This document shows positions 15,310 to 23,730 of a stretch of DNA of 62,462 nt, in pieces (positions within the stretch are counted from its first letter, which is position 1; every line of letters starts with the position of its first letter). The stretch comes from Chloroflexota bacterium (lineage in GTDB: Bacteria; Chloroflexota; Anaerolineae; Anaerolineales; Villigracilaceae). Both the position numbers and the translations under genes were made by a program. The stretch spans positions 1-62,462 of the forward strand of contig JACRPQ010000008.1 of assembly GCA_016223135.1 (NCBI GenBank). Reading direction: 5' to 3'. The notes under the pieces were generated by a model, which was not told the origin of the DNA, searched no databases, and was given only the letters and a program-made list of their open reading frames with translations.

Positions 15310-16824
15310 ATGCCCCAAACTATCAACGTTCTCTTTCTTGCCGCCGAAGCCGAACCCTTTGTAAAAGTGGGGGGACTGGGCGATGTGGCAGGTACGCTTC
15401 CCCGCGCCTTGCGCGCGCTTTCATCCGATGAGTTGATTGTAGATGTGCGGCTGGTCTTGCCTCTGCACACCGTTGTCAAGCAGGAGGGGCTCAAGCCGCT
15501 GGGCATCTTCTCGATTCCGCGCGGCAGGTCCGAGGTCCAGGCGGAAGCGTTCGAGGGAACGCTGGATGGGATGCCGGTCTATTTCATCAACGGCGATCCA
15601 ATTCGCGCCAGCGGCACGGTCTATTCTTCCAACAATAAAATGGACGCCGAAAAATACGTCTTCTTCTCGCTTGCCGCGCTCGAACTGCCCTCTCTCCTGC
15701 ACTGGACGCCGAACCTCTTCCACGCCAACGACTGGCATACGGCGCTCACCGCGTATGGCAATCTGGTGAGGCGTTGGGAGGATAAAACCAACCGCATTGC
15801 CTCGCTGATTACCATTCACAACCTGCCGTTTTTGGGTCCCGATGTCAAAGAGATTTTGGCAAGTTACGAACTGCCGCTGGCGAATACCGACCTGCCGGAG
15901 TGGGCGCGCGTCCTGCCCATGCCGCTGGGGCTGTGGGCTTCGGATGCGATGGTGGCGGTCTCGCCGACTTATGCCGAAGAAATTTTGCACGAGGAATTTG
16001 GAAGCGGCTTGCATGAGTTCTTCCGCAACCGGACAGATTCGCTCTACGGCATCCTCAACGGATTGGACACCGCTTCTTACGACCCGCAAACGGACCCGTT
16101 CATCCCCAGCCGTTTCCACGCCGACGATTTATCCGCCCGCCAGCCGAACAAAGCCGCCCTGCAGGAGAAACTCGGCTTGCCCGTCCTGGCGGATGTGCCT
16201 CTGCTCGGCATGGTCTCACGCATGGACGAAGCCAAAGGCATTGACATTGCCCTCCAAGGGTTGAGGATGCTCAGCAAACAGAAATGGCAATTGGTCATTC
16301 TCGGCGCTGGCAACCCCAAGTTGGAAGACCAGGCAAAGAAACTGCAGGAAACCCTGCCCGACCGCGTGCGCGTGGAAACCCGCTTCGACGCTAAACTGGC
16401 GCGTCATATCTACGCCGGTTCGGACATCTTCCTTATGCCCTCCCGCTATGAACCATGCGGCATCTCGCAGATGATTGCCATGCGCTACGGCAGCGTTCCG
16501 CTTGTCCGCGCGGTGGGCGGATTGCACGACACCGTCACCGACAGCGAGACGGGGTTTGTTTTTGTAGATAAGAAAATCAAATCGTTCAACGATACGCTCA
16601 AACGCGCCTTGCAGGTATATTCGGACCGCGCGCGCTGGGAGAACATCCAAAAAGCAGGTATGCGGCAGGATTTTTCATGGACACGTTCGGCGCAAAAATA
16701 TCTCGATTTATACAAGCGGCTGATCGAAACGGCAGCCGCCCCGTCCAGTGAAGCGTATGCGAGGCGCACGGAACGTGCCAGCCGCATCCGTGAGGAGAAA
16801 CCAGTCATCGGAGGAGCAAAATGA
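15310..16824 (+). CDS. glgA: Glycogen synthase (ADP-glucose, GT5)
   Basis: This 504-residue GT5 glycosyltransferase extends alpha-1,4-glucan chains from ADP-glucose. The N-terminal [10 protein letters not shown] (about 19-28) binds the nucleotide sugar. The catalytic C-terminal half contains [13 protein letters not shown] (about 298-310) and the [17 protein letters not shown] motif (about 378-394). The length and domain order fit the family. A -10 box 6 nt upstream suggests a leaderless mRNA. Its stop overlaps the ATG of glgC by 4 bp, so glgA, glgC and malQ form one operon for making and trimming glycogen. Confidence 0.95.
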   Translation: MPQTINVLFLAAEAEPFVKVGGLGDVAGTLPRALRALSSDELIVDVRLVLPLHTVVKQEGLKPLGIFSIPRGRSEVQAEAFEGTLDGMPVYFINGDPIRASGTVYSSNNKMDAEKYVFFSLAALELPSLLHWTPNLFHANDWHTALTAYGNLVRRWEDKTNRIASLITIHNLPFLGPDVKEILASYELPLANTDLPEWARVLPMPLGLWASDAMVAVSPTYAEEILHEEFGSGLHEFFRNRTDSLYGILNGLDTASYDPQTDPFIPSRFHADDLSARQPNKAALQEKLGLPVLADVPLLGMVSRMDEAKGIDIALQGLRMLSKQKWQLVILGAGNPKLEDQAKKLQETLPDRVRVETRFDAKLARHIYAGSDIFLMPSRYEPCGISQMIAMRYGSVPLVRAVGGLHDTVTDSETGFVFVDKKIKSFNDTLKRALQVYSDRARWENIQKAGMRQDFSWTRSAQKYLDLYKRLIETAAAPSSEAYARRTERASRIREEKPVIGGAK

Positions 16825-18083
16825 AAACGAGAGCCGTCATCCTGGCTGGGGGAGAAGGGGCGCGGCTCAGCGTCCTCACTGCCAAGCGCACCAAACCGGC
16901 AGTCCCCTTTGCCGGTAAATATCGCATCATAGACTTTGCTCTTTCCAACTGCGTCAACTCCGGCATCTTCGATGTGATGATCCTGGCGCAATACCGTCCG
17001 CAGTCCCTCATCGAGCATATCGGCTCCGGCGCTCCCTGGGACCTCAACCGTGACATCACCGGCGGCGTCAAAATTCTCACTCCCTACAAAGCCCGCAACG
17101 ACTCGGACTGGTACGCCGGCACTGCCGACGCCGTCCAGCAAAATTTCACCTTCATCAAACAAGGCTCGCCCGATCTGGTGCTGGTGCTTTCCGGCGACCA
17201 CATCTACACGATGGATTACGAGCCGATGATTACCTTTCACATTGACAACCAGGCGGATTTGACGATGGGGGTCATCAACGTCCCACTTGACGAGGCGTCC
17301 CGCTTCGGCATCCTTTCGATGGACAAGAAAAACCGCGTCACGTCGTTCGTGGAAAAACCTGCCCAGCCTCCTTCCACGCTGGCGAACATGGGCGTGTACC
17401 TCTTCAACCGTGAACTGCTCGACAAAATCCTGTGGGAAGACCACCAAAATGAAAACTCCTCCCACGACTTCGGCAAAGACATCATTCCACGCCTGATACA
17501 ATCCAAAGCGCGGGTCTTTGCTTATCCCTACACCGGCTACTGGATGGACGTGGGAACGGTGCAATCCTACTGGCAGGCGCATCTCGATTTACTGGCGCCT
17601 GCTCCCGCCCTTAAACTCTATGATCGCCGCTGGGTGGTGTACACCCGCACGGAGGAACGTCCGCCCGTACACCTCTCCGGCAAAGCCGATATTTTCGCCA
17701 GCATGATTTGCAACGGCAGCATCATTGAGGCGGGCGCGCATGTGGAAAGCAGCGTCCTTTCGCCGGGCGTCATCGTCAAAGCAGGAGCGGTCGTGCGCGA
17801 ATCCATCATCCTGACCGACAGCGTCATCGAAAGCGGCGCGGTCGTGGAACGCGCCGTCATTGACAAGCGCGTGCGCGTGGAGCAAAACGCCCGCGTTGGC
17901 TGGGGCGTGAGAGAACCCGACATCCGTATTGCAATGGTCGGCAAAAACAGCATCATCCCCGCTGGCTATGTGGTCGAACCCGAGGGAGTGGTCGGAACCG
18001 ACGTCATCGCCTCCGACTATCCCGAGACAATCGTGCGGGCGGGACAATTCATCCAAACACGGAGACAACCCAATGAAATTTGA
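16821..18083 (+). CDS. glgC: Glucose-1-phosphate adenylyltransferase
   Basis: This 420-residue enzyme makes ADP-glucose from ATP and glucose-1-phosphate, the committed step of bacterial glycogen synthesis. The N-terminal nucleotidyltransferase signature [20 protein letters not shown] (about 9-28), the FVEKPAQPP sugar-phosphate region (about 177-185) and a C-terminal left-handed beta-helix of hexapeptide repeats (from about 285, VHLSGKADI onwards) are all present. It starts in a 4-bp overlap with glgA and ends 11 bp inside malQ, so the three genes are translationally coupled. Confidence 0.95.
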   Translation: MKTRAVILAGGEGARLSVLTAKRTKPAVPFAGKYRIIDFALSNCVNSGIFDVMILAQYRPQSLIEHIGSGAPWDLNRDITGGVKILTPYKARNDSDWYAGTADAVQQNFTFIKQGSPDLVLVLSGDHIYTMDYEPMITFHIDNQADLTMGVINVPLDEASRFGILSMDKKNRVTSFVEKPAQPPSTLANMGVYLFNRELLDKILWEDHQNENSSHDFGKDIIPRLIQSKARVFAYPYTGYWMDVGTVQSYWQAHLDLLAPAPALKLYDRRWVVYTRTEERPPVHLSGKADIFASMICNGSIIEAGAHVESSVLSPGVIVKAGAVVRESIILTDSVIESGAVVERAVIDKRVRVEQNARVGWGVREPDIRIAMVGKNSIIPAGYVVEPEGVVGTDVIASDYPETIVRAGQFIQTRRQPNEI

Positions 18084-19569
18084 GCGTTCAGGCGGAATCC
18101 TTCTTCATCCCACCAGTCTGCCGGGTCCCTACGGCATCGGCGACCTCGGTCCTCAGGCGTATCACTTTGTGGACTGGCTCGCCTCCAGCGGCTGTAAACT
18201 TTGGCAGGTGCTTCCTCTTGGTCCCACCGGCTACGGCGACTCGCCCTATCAGTGCTTTTCCGCTTTTGCGGGCAATCCCTATCTCGTCAGTTTCGATGCG
18301 CTCATCGAAGATGGATTGTTGACCAAAGATGACTTTGCGGACATGCCCGCCTTCGACGCCTCACGCGTGGACTTTGGGCTGCTCATCCCATGGAAGCTTT
18401 CTCTTCTGCAAAAGGCTTTTTCCCGCTTCTCCTCCGTGCCCGAAGCCCTGCACGCGGAATACAAAAAGTTCTGCAAACAGAACGCCTCCTGGCTCGACGA
18501 CTACGCCCTATTCATGGCGCTCAAAGAGGCGCATGGCGGCGGCGCCTGGAACGAATGGAGTGAAGACCTTCGCAAACGAAAACCCGCTGCCATGAAAAAG
18601 GCGCGGGCAGAACATGCAGAGAGCATCCAGCGTCATTGCTTTTATCAGTTCCTCTTCTTTCGGCAATGGCATAAATTACGCGATTACGCCAACGCGCGCG
18701 GCATCAAAATCATCGGCGACATCCCCATCTTTGTCGCTTATGACAGCGCCGACGCTTGGGCAAACGCCGAACTCTTCTTCCTCGGCAAAGACAGCCTGCC
18801 CACGGTAGTCGCCGGCGTCCCGCCCGATTACTTCTCCGCCACCGGTCAACTGTGGGGCAACCCGCTTTACCGCTGGAAGGTTCACAAAGAGAGCGGCTAT
18901 GCCTGGTGGCTGGAACGCTTCCGCTCCACGCTCAACCTGGTGGACATCGTCCGCTTGGATCACTTTCGCGGCTTTGCCGGGTATTGGGAAGTAAAGTTCG
19001 GTGCGCCCACCGCCGAGCATGGACGCTGGGTCAAGGGTCCCGGAGCCGATTTCTTCCGCGCGATGAACAAGGGATTGTTGAAAGGCAAGGATGGCAAATT
19101 GCCCATCATTGCCGAAGACCTGGGTCTCATCACGCCCGATGTGGTGAAACTGCGCGACGACTTCGACCTCCCCGGTATGCGCATCCTGCAATTCGGCTTC
19201 GATAGCGCAAAGAATCCCTTCCTGCCTCACAATTACATCCCCAACTGCGTGGCATACACCGGCTCGCACGACAACGACACCGCGCTGGGCTGGTATCGCA
19301 CCGCGCCGGAACACGAAAAAGACTTTGCCCGCCGTTACCTGCGCGTGGACGGAAGCGACTTTGCCTGGGACCTGATCCGCGGCATCTGGTCGTCGGTGGC
19401 GGTCTTTGCCATTACGCCCATGCAGGATGTCTTGAGTCTCGGTTCGGAAGCCCGTATGAACTTTCCCTCCAAACTGGGCGGCAACTGGGAATGGCGCATG
19501 CGCGAATCCGACCTGACCCCGCAACTGGCAGGCAGACTGAGGGAATTGAACGAACTCTATCTGCGGTGA
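18073..19569 (+). CDS. malQ: 4-alpha-glucanotransferase (amylomaltase)
   Basis: This 498-residue GH77 enzyme transfers alpha-1,4-glucan segments between chains. The start RSGGILLHPTSLPGPYGIGDLG, the LPLGPTGYGDSPYQ region (about 45-58), the nucleophile Asp in DIVRLDHFRGFAGYW (about 290-304) and the acid/base Glu in IIAEDLGLIT (about 340-349) are present. The ATG at 18073 lies within the end of glgC and is preceded by GGAGACAAC. As the last gene of the operon it probably recycles maltodextrins into glycogen. A strong terminator follows. Confidence 0.94.
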   Translation: MKFERSGGILLHPTSLPGPYGIGDLGPQAYHFVDWLASSGCKLWQVLPLGPTGYGDSPYQCFSAFAGNPYLVSFDALIEDGLLTKDDFADMPAFDASRVDFGLLIPWKLSLLQKAFSRFSSVPEALHAEYKKFCKQNASWLDDYALFMALKEAHGGGAWNEWSEDLRKRKPAAMKKARAEHAESIQRHCFYQFLFFRQWHKLRDYANARGIKIIGDIPIFVAYDSADAWANAELFFLGKDSLPTVVAGVPPDYFSATGQLWGNPLYRWKVHKESGYAWWLERFRSTLNLVDIVRLDHFRGFAGYWEVKFGAPTAEHGRWVKGPGADFFRAMNKGLLKGKDGKLPIIAEDLGLITPDVVKLRDDFDLPGMRILQFGFDSAKNPFLPHNYIPNCVAYTGSHDNDTALGWYRTAPEHEKDFARRYLRVDGSDFAWDLIRGIWSSVAVFAITPMQDVLSLGSEARMNFPSKLGGNWEWRMRESDLTPQLAGRLRELNELYLR

Positions 19570-19574
19570 AACAA

Positions 19575-19608
19575 AAGGCGGCTGAGCAACCAGCCGCCTT
19601 TTTATTTT
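19575..19608 (+). terminator. Terminator of the glg operon
   Basis: AAGGCGGCTG pairs perfectly with CAGCCGCCTT around AGCAAC and is followed by TTTATTTT. Confidence 0.85.
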
Positions 19609-19609
19609 G

Positions 19610-19928
19610 CTCACCTTACGCAGTTTCTTCGTAGCGCGAGATTTTATATTTTTCCCAATTATTCTGACAAAACCAGTGCGGTATCTACCATGCCCGCACG
19701 GACGTGAACCCTTCGACAGGGCTTCGATAAACTCAGCCCGGCGGCTCAGGGCAGGCGTCCGTGCTATTCGTACAAAGTCCCGCCTTGGCGGGACTAGTCC
19801 GCTTGAGCGGACTTGGCAGGAATAGCACGGGGGTTAATCCCCGTGCGGTGCCAAGAGCAGGGGATTGTTAATCTGCAACATGTCGCCTGAAAACGCGAGA
19901 TGAATCTCGCGCTACCGCGTAACATCAG
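19610..19928. mobile_element. CTCACCTTACGC-end element with internal insertion
   Basis: The left end (CTCACCTTACGCAGTTTC, GTAGCGCGAG) and right end (TGTCGCCTGAAAACGCGAG, GCTACCGCGTAAC) match the two halves of the 9763-9848 element, but about 230 bp of other repeat sequence lie between them, including CGCCTTGGCGGG and TCCGCTTGAGCGGA hairpins. Flanks TTATTTTG and TTATTTTA look like an 8-bp target duplication. The duplication reaches the stop codon of the acyl-CoA dehydrogenase gene. No gene is seen in 19570-19933. Confidence 0.55.
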
Positions 19929-19933
19929 TTATT

Positions 19934-21085
19934 TTATTCTCCCGCCAGCACATGCCGCGCAATGACCAGCCTCTGAATCTCGCTGGTGCCTTCGCCGATG
20001 GTCATTAGCCGCGCATCGCGGTAAATTCGCTCCACCGGGTACTCGCTCGAATAACCGTAGCCGCCGTGAATTTGAATAGCGTTGCGGCAAACGCGTTCCG
20101 CCATTTCGGTGGCGAACATCTTTGCCATGGATGCTTCCTTGTTGTAAGGGCGTCCCTGTTCCTTCAGCCACGCGGCTTTATAGATCATCGTGCGCGCCGC
20201 CTCGATTTCGGTGACGGCGTCCGCCAGCATCCACTGGATGGCTTGCTGTTCGGCGATGGGCTTGCCAAAGGCTTTGCGTTCGCGCGCGTAATTGACCGCG
20301 TATTCGAACGCCGCCTGCGCCAATCCAACCGAGAGCGCGCCGATGCCAATGCGCCCGCCAGCCAACGTCGCCAGTGTTTGCTGCAAACCTTTGCCTTCCT
20401 CGCCGATCAGGTTGCCGAGCGGCACGCGGACGTTGTCATACGTCACGGCGTGGGTGGGAGAGCCGTGCAGCCCCATCTTCTTTTCGGCGGGACCGATGAC
20501 CAGCCCCGGCGTATCCGTTGGGACGAGGATCATGCTCAGGGAACGGGAGCCGCCTCGAGGGTCAGTGCGAACGAGGGTGATGATGTATTCCGCGATGGAG
20601 GCGTTCGTACACCACATCTTTGCGCCGTTGATGACCCATTCATTCCCATCCTTGACCGCTTTGGTGGTGACGCCTCCCTGCAAATCGGAGCCGGCGCCCG
20701 GCTCGGTGAGCGCCAGCGCCGACAACTTATGTTTGCCGCTTGCCACGCGCGGAAGCCAGGTTCGCTTCAGTTCCTCGCTGCCGAAGATGACCAGCGGGCT
20801 GGTGCCAAGCCCGTTGTGCGCGGCAATTGCCAGCGCAGTCGAACCGCAGCCCCAGCCCAGTTCCTCGATGGCAATCGCCGCGCTGATCGCATCCACGCCT
20901 GCCCCCCCGTATTCCTCCGGGATATTCAACCCCAGCAAGCCCAACGGTCCCATTTTGCGAGCCGCCTCCCAGTTGAACTCGCCGGTCACATCCACTTCAT
21001 GCGCCTTCGGCTGTACTTCCTTTGCGACGAAATCATGGACGGTTTTTTGCCAAAGTCTTTGTTCTTCTGTGAGATCGAAGTTCAT
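19934..21085 (-). CDS. Acyl-CoA dehydrogenase
   Basis: This 383-residue flavoenzyme oxidises acyl-CoA to the 2-enoyl-CoA with electron transfer to ETF. The FAD-contact motif ALTEPGAGSDLQGG (about 125-138) and the MWCTNASIAEY region (about 154-164) are typical. The C-terminal signature QIHGGYGYSSEYPVERIYRD (about 341-360) and the following TIGEGTSEIQ (about 364-373) hold the helix that carries the catalytic Glu. Substrate chain length cannot be read from sequence. AAGGA precedes the ATG. It stands alone between repeat-filled spacers, with no beta-oxidation partner adjacent. Confidence 0.92.
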   Translation of the reverse strand: MNFDLTEEQRLWQKTVHDFVAKEVQPKAHEVDVTGEFNWEAARKMGPLGLLGLNIPEEYGGAGVDAISAAIAIEELGWGCGSTALAIAAHNGLGTSPLVIFGSEELKRTWLPRVASGKHKLSALALTEPGAGSDLQGGVTTKAVKDGNEWVINGAKMWCTNASIAEYIITLVRTDPRGGSRSLSMILVPTDTPGLVIGPAEKKMGLHGSPTHAVTYDNVRVPLGNLIGEEGKGLQQTLATLAGGRIGIGALSVGLAQAAFEYAVNYARERKAFGKPIAEQQAIQWMLADAVTEIEAARTMIYKAAWLKEQGRPYNKEASMAKMFATEMAERVCRNAIQIHGGYGYSSEYPVERIYRDARLMTIGEGTSEIQRLVIARHVLAGE

Positions 21086-21112
21086 GGTGTTCCTTTGCTG
21101 TTTATTGGTTTA

Positions 21113-21232
21113 CTAGCCGCCCGACACTTTTGTTTTGGGACGCAGATGAACGCTGATTTCCGCTGATTCAGTTGTTTTTTCTGCGTTTATCTGCGTTTTT
21201 CAGTGTCCCATTTGAAACTGTCAGGTCGCTAG
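21113..21232. mobile_element. Palindromic CTAG-end element, copy 2
   Basis: This 120-bp element starts and ends with CTAG and contains TTTTGGGACGCAGATGAACG and the inverted CTGCGTTTTTCAGTGTCCCA. Flanks TTGGTTTA (21105-21112) and TTGGTCTA (21233-21240) match in 7 of 8 positions, a target duplication. The remainder of 21233-21412 shows no gene. Confidence 0.75.
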
Positions 21233-21412
21233 TTGGTCTATTGACGTTCACAAAGATCAATTCAGTTATGCCGCTCTGATGCAGCGTTTTTTGCGACCGA
21301 AGAGTCTCGCGTTTGAGCGTAGAGACCCTTCATTCCTCCTTCACTGCGCTCAGGACTGCGGCTCAGGGTGACATTCACTGACATCCATTCGCCCCTCCCC
21401 AATGCGTTTGAT

Positions 21413-21661
21413 TTACGCTTCTCCTGCCGGGAAATTGTTATATTCTTCCAGCAATTGGCGCGCCTCCGCCGCTTGTTCTTTGGGGACAAAGATTTGCACG
21501 TTGCCGAAAATGTCCAATGTGGTGGGGTAGATGTGCTGTCCCACCGACTCTTGAAAGAGTTCCACGTCTTCGATGCCGTTGCCGAGCAGGTAAGCTTTGA
21601 TGACCTCCGCCTCTGCGCGCCCCTGCACTTCGGTTAGTCGTTCCCATTTCAATTCGTCCAT
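21413..21661 (-). CDS. DUF2007 domain protein
   Basis: This 82-residue soluble protein has the DUF2007 pattern: an alpha/beta ferredoxin-like fold with WERLTEVQGRAEAEVIKAYLLGNGIEDV at about 6-33 and VQIFVPKEQAAEARQLLEEY at about 55-74. The family resembles PII/GlnB-like small signalling proteins, but no molecular function is established. It begins 2 bp after the stop of the YwiC-like gene, so it is probably cotranscribed with it. Confidence 0.8.
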   Translation of the reverse strand: MDELKWERLTEVQGRAEAEVIKAYLLGNGIEDVELFQESVGQHIYPTTLDIFGNVQIFVPKEQAAEARQLLEEYNNFPAGEA

Positions 21662-21662
21662 C

Positions 21663-22484
21663 TCACCTCCAAGTCAAAATGAATAGCACAGTCCAGAGCG
21701 TGCTGACAATCAACTGACGGATGCCGATGCGCGTCGGTTTCCAGCCGGCGGCGGGGTGGGTGATGCCCCACATCGTTTCGCCCCATTGAAGCAGGTAAGG
21801 GAGGAAGAGAAGGCTGGGGAGTACATGGATCAAGCCCAGGATTAAGACCGAAGCGAGATTAAACGACGTGTACAACGCGGCACGCCAGCCGCGCTTCCAC
21901 ATTTCGCGTCTTTCCTGACCTCCAGCCTGTTCCCGCTGCTCGAGCCTGAGATATGCGTAAACGATGCTCGCGGCGCTTTGCAGCCAGACCAGTCCCCACA
22001 GCCACCAGCCCGCCGGGTCGTAGTGACCGATGCCCACCCAATACGCCGCAGGCGCCGCCAGCGATAGGACACCTGTGGCGATGATCTCCACCCCGACCTG
22101 ACGGCGCTCCTCGCGTTTGCTAACCAGCCACAGATGCCACGCGAAGATGGCGATGCCCGGCACCGCAAGGTAGAGTAGATCGCCAAAGCCGTTCAGGATG
22201 AGACCCATCAGGGCGGTCAGCGCAACGGCGGCGTAGATAAGGAACCAAAACCGAGCCGGCAGTAATTCGTTCCTTGAGCGGCGCCCGGAATAGATTTTGA
22301 TGAGCGTGGCAGCGGGCTGGCGGAGCATGAACGCCGCCATGGCGGCGATGACCAGGCTGAGTGAGGCGGGCGTGAACGTTCCTCCTGCAAAGATACCGAT
22401 GAGCAGAGGGCTGAGGATAAAGACCCATGAGCCATGATCCTGCGGGATGGCAATATGTTTGCGAAAGAGAGTGTTGTTTGCCAT
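21663..22484 (-). CDS. YwiC-like membrane protein
   Basis: This 273-residue polytopic membrane protein has the PQDHGSW motif (about 14-20) near its N-terminus and about eight hydrophobic segments, as in the YwiC-like family (PF14256). The YSGRRSRNELLPARFWF loop near 65-81 is basic. YwiC-like genes often lie near anaerobic respiration genes in other bacteria, but here its partner is a DUF2007 gene and the function is unknown. A TATAAT box sits 6 nt before the ATG and there is no Shine-Dalgarno, so the mRNA is probably leaderless. Confidence 0.8.
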   Translation of the reverse strand: MANNTLFRKHIAIPQDHGSWVFILSPLLIGIFAGGTFTPASLSLVIAAMAAFMLRQPAATLIKIYSGRRSRNELLPARFWFLIYAAVALTALMGLILNGFGDLLYLAVPGIAIFAWHLWLVSKREERRQVGVEIIATGVLSLAAPAAYWVGIGHYDPAGWWLWGLVWLQSAASIVYAYLRLEQREQAGGQERREMWKRGWRAALYTSFNLASVLILGLIHVLPSLLFLPYLLQWGETMWGITHPAAGWKPTRIGIRQLIVSTLWTVLFILTWR

Positions 22485-22490
22485 GGCTGT

Positions 22491-22496
22491 ATTATA
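22491..22496 (-). promoter_or_regulatory. -10 box of the YwiC-like gene, overlapping an element junction
   Basis: TATAAT on the minus strand ends 6 nt before the ATG at 22484. It overlaps the left target duplication TTATATC (22492-22498) of the element at 22499-22721, so the -35 region must come from the inserted element. Confidence 0.55.
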
Positions 22497-22498
22497 TC

Positions 22499-22721
22499 CT
22501 TACCTTACGCAGAACGTCCCGAAGGCTACTTGAGTTTGGTCTTGATTTTGACCAAAACCTTCAGGCTCATTGGAAATCGCCGTGGTTAAAAACCTTTTGT
22601 ACACGGATTACACGGATTTTTTTAGCTTTTTTTCCGTGCGAATCCATGAAATCTGTGTCACCCGTGTACAGAATCACGGCAACTCCCAGAGAACCAACCT
22701 TCAAACGGTGCGTAAGGTGAG
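22499..22721. mobile_element. CTCACCTTACGC-end element beside the YwiC-like gene
   Basis: The ends CTTACCTTACGCA and TGCGTAAGGTGAG are inverted repeats, and the flanks carry the perfect 7-bp direct repeat TTATATC (22492-22498 and 22722-22728). Inside lies a CACGGAT-type palindrome (about 22594-22680) and a CCCGAAGG segment. No coding frame is credible. Confidence 0.65.
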
Positions 22722-22730
22722 TTATATCGT

Positions 22731-22851
22731 CTTGACTTACGCAAAACCTGAATTCAATCCACCAAGCTTGACTGGATTGCGCCAATTCGTTCAAAATTCG
22801 CGAAGATTGGCGTAGATTAGCGGACAAGAAAGCCATTTTGCGTAAGTCCAG
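22731..22851. mobile_element. Palindromic element with GACTTACGCAAAA ends
   Basis: GACTTACGCAAAA (22734-22746) and its exact complement (22836-22848) bound a 121-bp unit. Flanks ATCGT on both sides may be a 5-bp target duplication. The end sequence is related to, but distinct from, the CTCACCTTACGC family. Confidence 0.6.
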
Positions 22852-22919
22852 ATCGTTATCGCTGCCCAGGAGGGGCTGTGCTACAATGCGGAAAATTATC
22901 CCTGCATGGAGTGACTGAT

Positions 22920-23582
22920 ATGGCGAACAAGAAGAAAATCGAAACGCGGCTGGAGGCGGAACACAAGGCTCGGCAGAGGAGGTATATCCAAATTGGCGGG
23001 GCGGGAATTGTCCTGCTTGTCATTGTGCTGGGGATTTGGTTCTCGGCGCGGCAGGGAGATGCCCGTCCCAAGCAATACACCGCCTATCCGCCGATGGTCA
23101 TTGACACGACGAAAAAATACTTTGCCCGCTTTGTGATGGCAAAGGGCGGCGAATTTACGGCGGAACTTTACGCCGATAAAGCGCCCAAGACGGTCAACAA
23201 CTTTGTTTTCCTTGCGCGCGACGGATTTTACGACGGCACAACCTTCCACCGCGTGCTGGAGGGGTTCATGGCGCAGGGCGGCGACCCCACCGGAACCGGC
23301 GCAGGCGGGCCGGGGTATCAGTTCGAGTATGAGCCGAACGATTTGAAGTTCGATAAAGCAGGCGTGCTGGCAATGGCAAACCGCGGCGCAGCGACGCCCA
23401 CCAACGGAAGTCAGTTCTTCATCACCTTTGGTCCTGCCCCGCAGTTGGACGGGGGGTACACCATCTTTGGTCAGGTCATCGAGGGGATGGATGTAGTCAA
23501 CGGCATTACCCGCCGCGACCCGCAACAGTTCCCGGAGTATCAAGGGGATGTGATTGAGACGATTGTGATTACCGAGGAATAG
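22920..23582 (+). CDS. Membrane-anchored peptidyl-prolyl isomerase (cyclophilin)
   Basis: This 220-residue protein has a basic coiled N-terminus (KKKIETRLEAEHKARQRR), one membrane span at about 23-41, and a cyclophilin domain from about 55. Key motifs are APKTVNNFVFLA (about 86-97), FHRVLEGFMAQGGDPTGTG (about 109-127) with the catalytic Arg of FHRV, and NGSQFFIT (about 162-169). It should speed proline isomerisation in proteins outside the membrane. I chose the ATG at 22920 because GGAG lies just upstream and the residues before it look non-coding. Confidence 0.9.
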   Translation: MANKKKIETRLEAEHKARQRRYIQIGGAGIVLLVIVLGIWFSARQGDARPKQYTAYPPMVIDTTKKYFARFVMAKGGEFTAELYADKAPKTVNNFVFLARDGFYDGTTFHRVLEGFMAQGGDPTGTGAGGPGYQFEYEPNDLKFDKAGVLAMANRGAATPTNGSQFFITFGPAPQLDGGYTIFGQVIEGMDVVNGITRRDPQQFPEYQGDVIETIVITEE

Positions 23583-23610
23583 AGACAAGGATAAAGGATG
23601 AAGGAGGAAA

Positions 23611-23652
23611 GAAGTCCTCACGAATGAATTTTCGTGAGGACTTCTTTTTTTT
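23611..23652 (+). terminator. Terminator after cyclophilin gene
   Basis: GAAGTCCTCACGAA (23611-23624) pairs perfectly with 23631-23644 and is followed by eight T. Confidence 0.88.
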
Positions 23653-23679
23653 GTACCCCCGCCTCCGACTACTTTTTTT

Positions 23680-23723
23680 ACCTGTATACCTGTATACCTG
23701 TGTACCTGTTTTACCTGTGTACG
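23680..23723. repeat. Octamer tandem array ACCTGTRT
   Basis: Five units of ACCTGTAT/ACCTGTGT follow each other in 8-bp phase (one unit is 9 bp). The same unit recurs at 41335-41464. Confidence 0.8.
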
Positions 23724-23730
23724 CTTCCTC

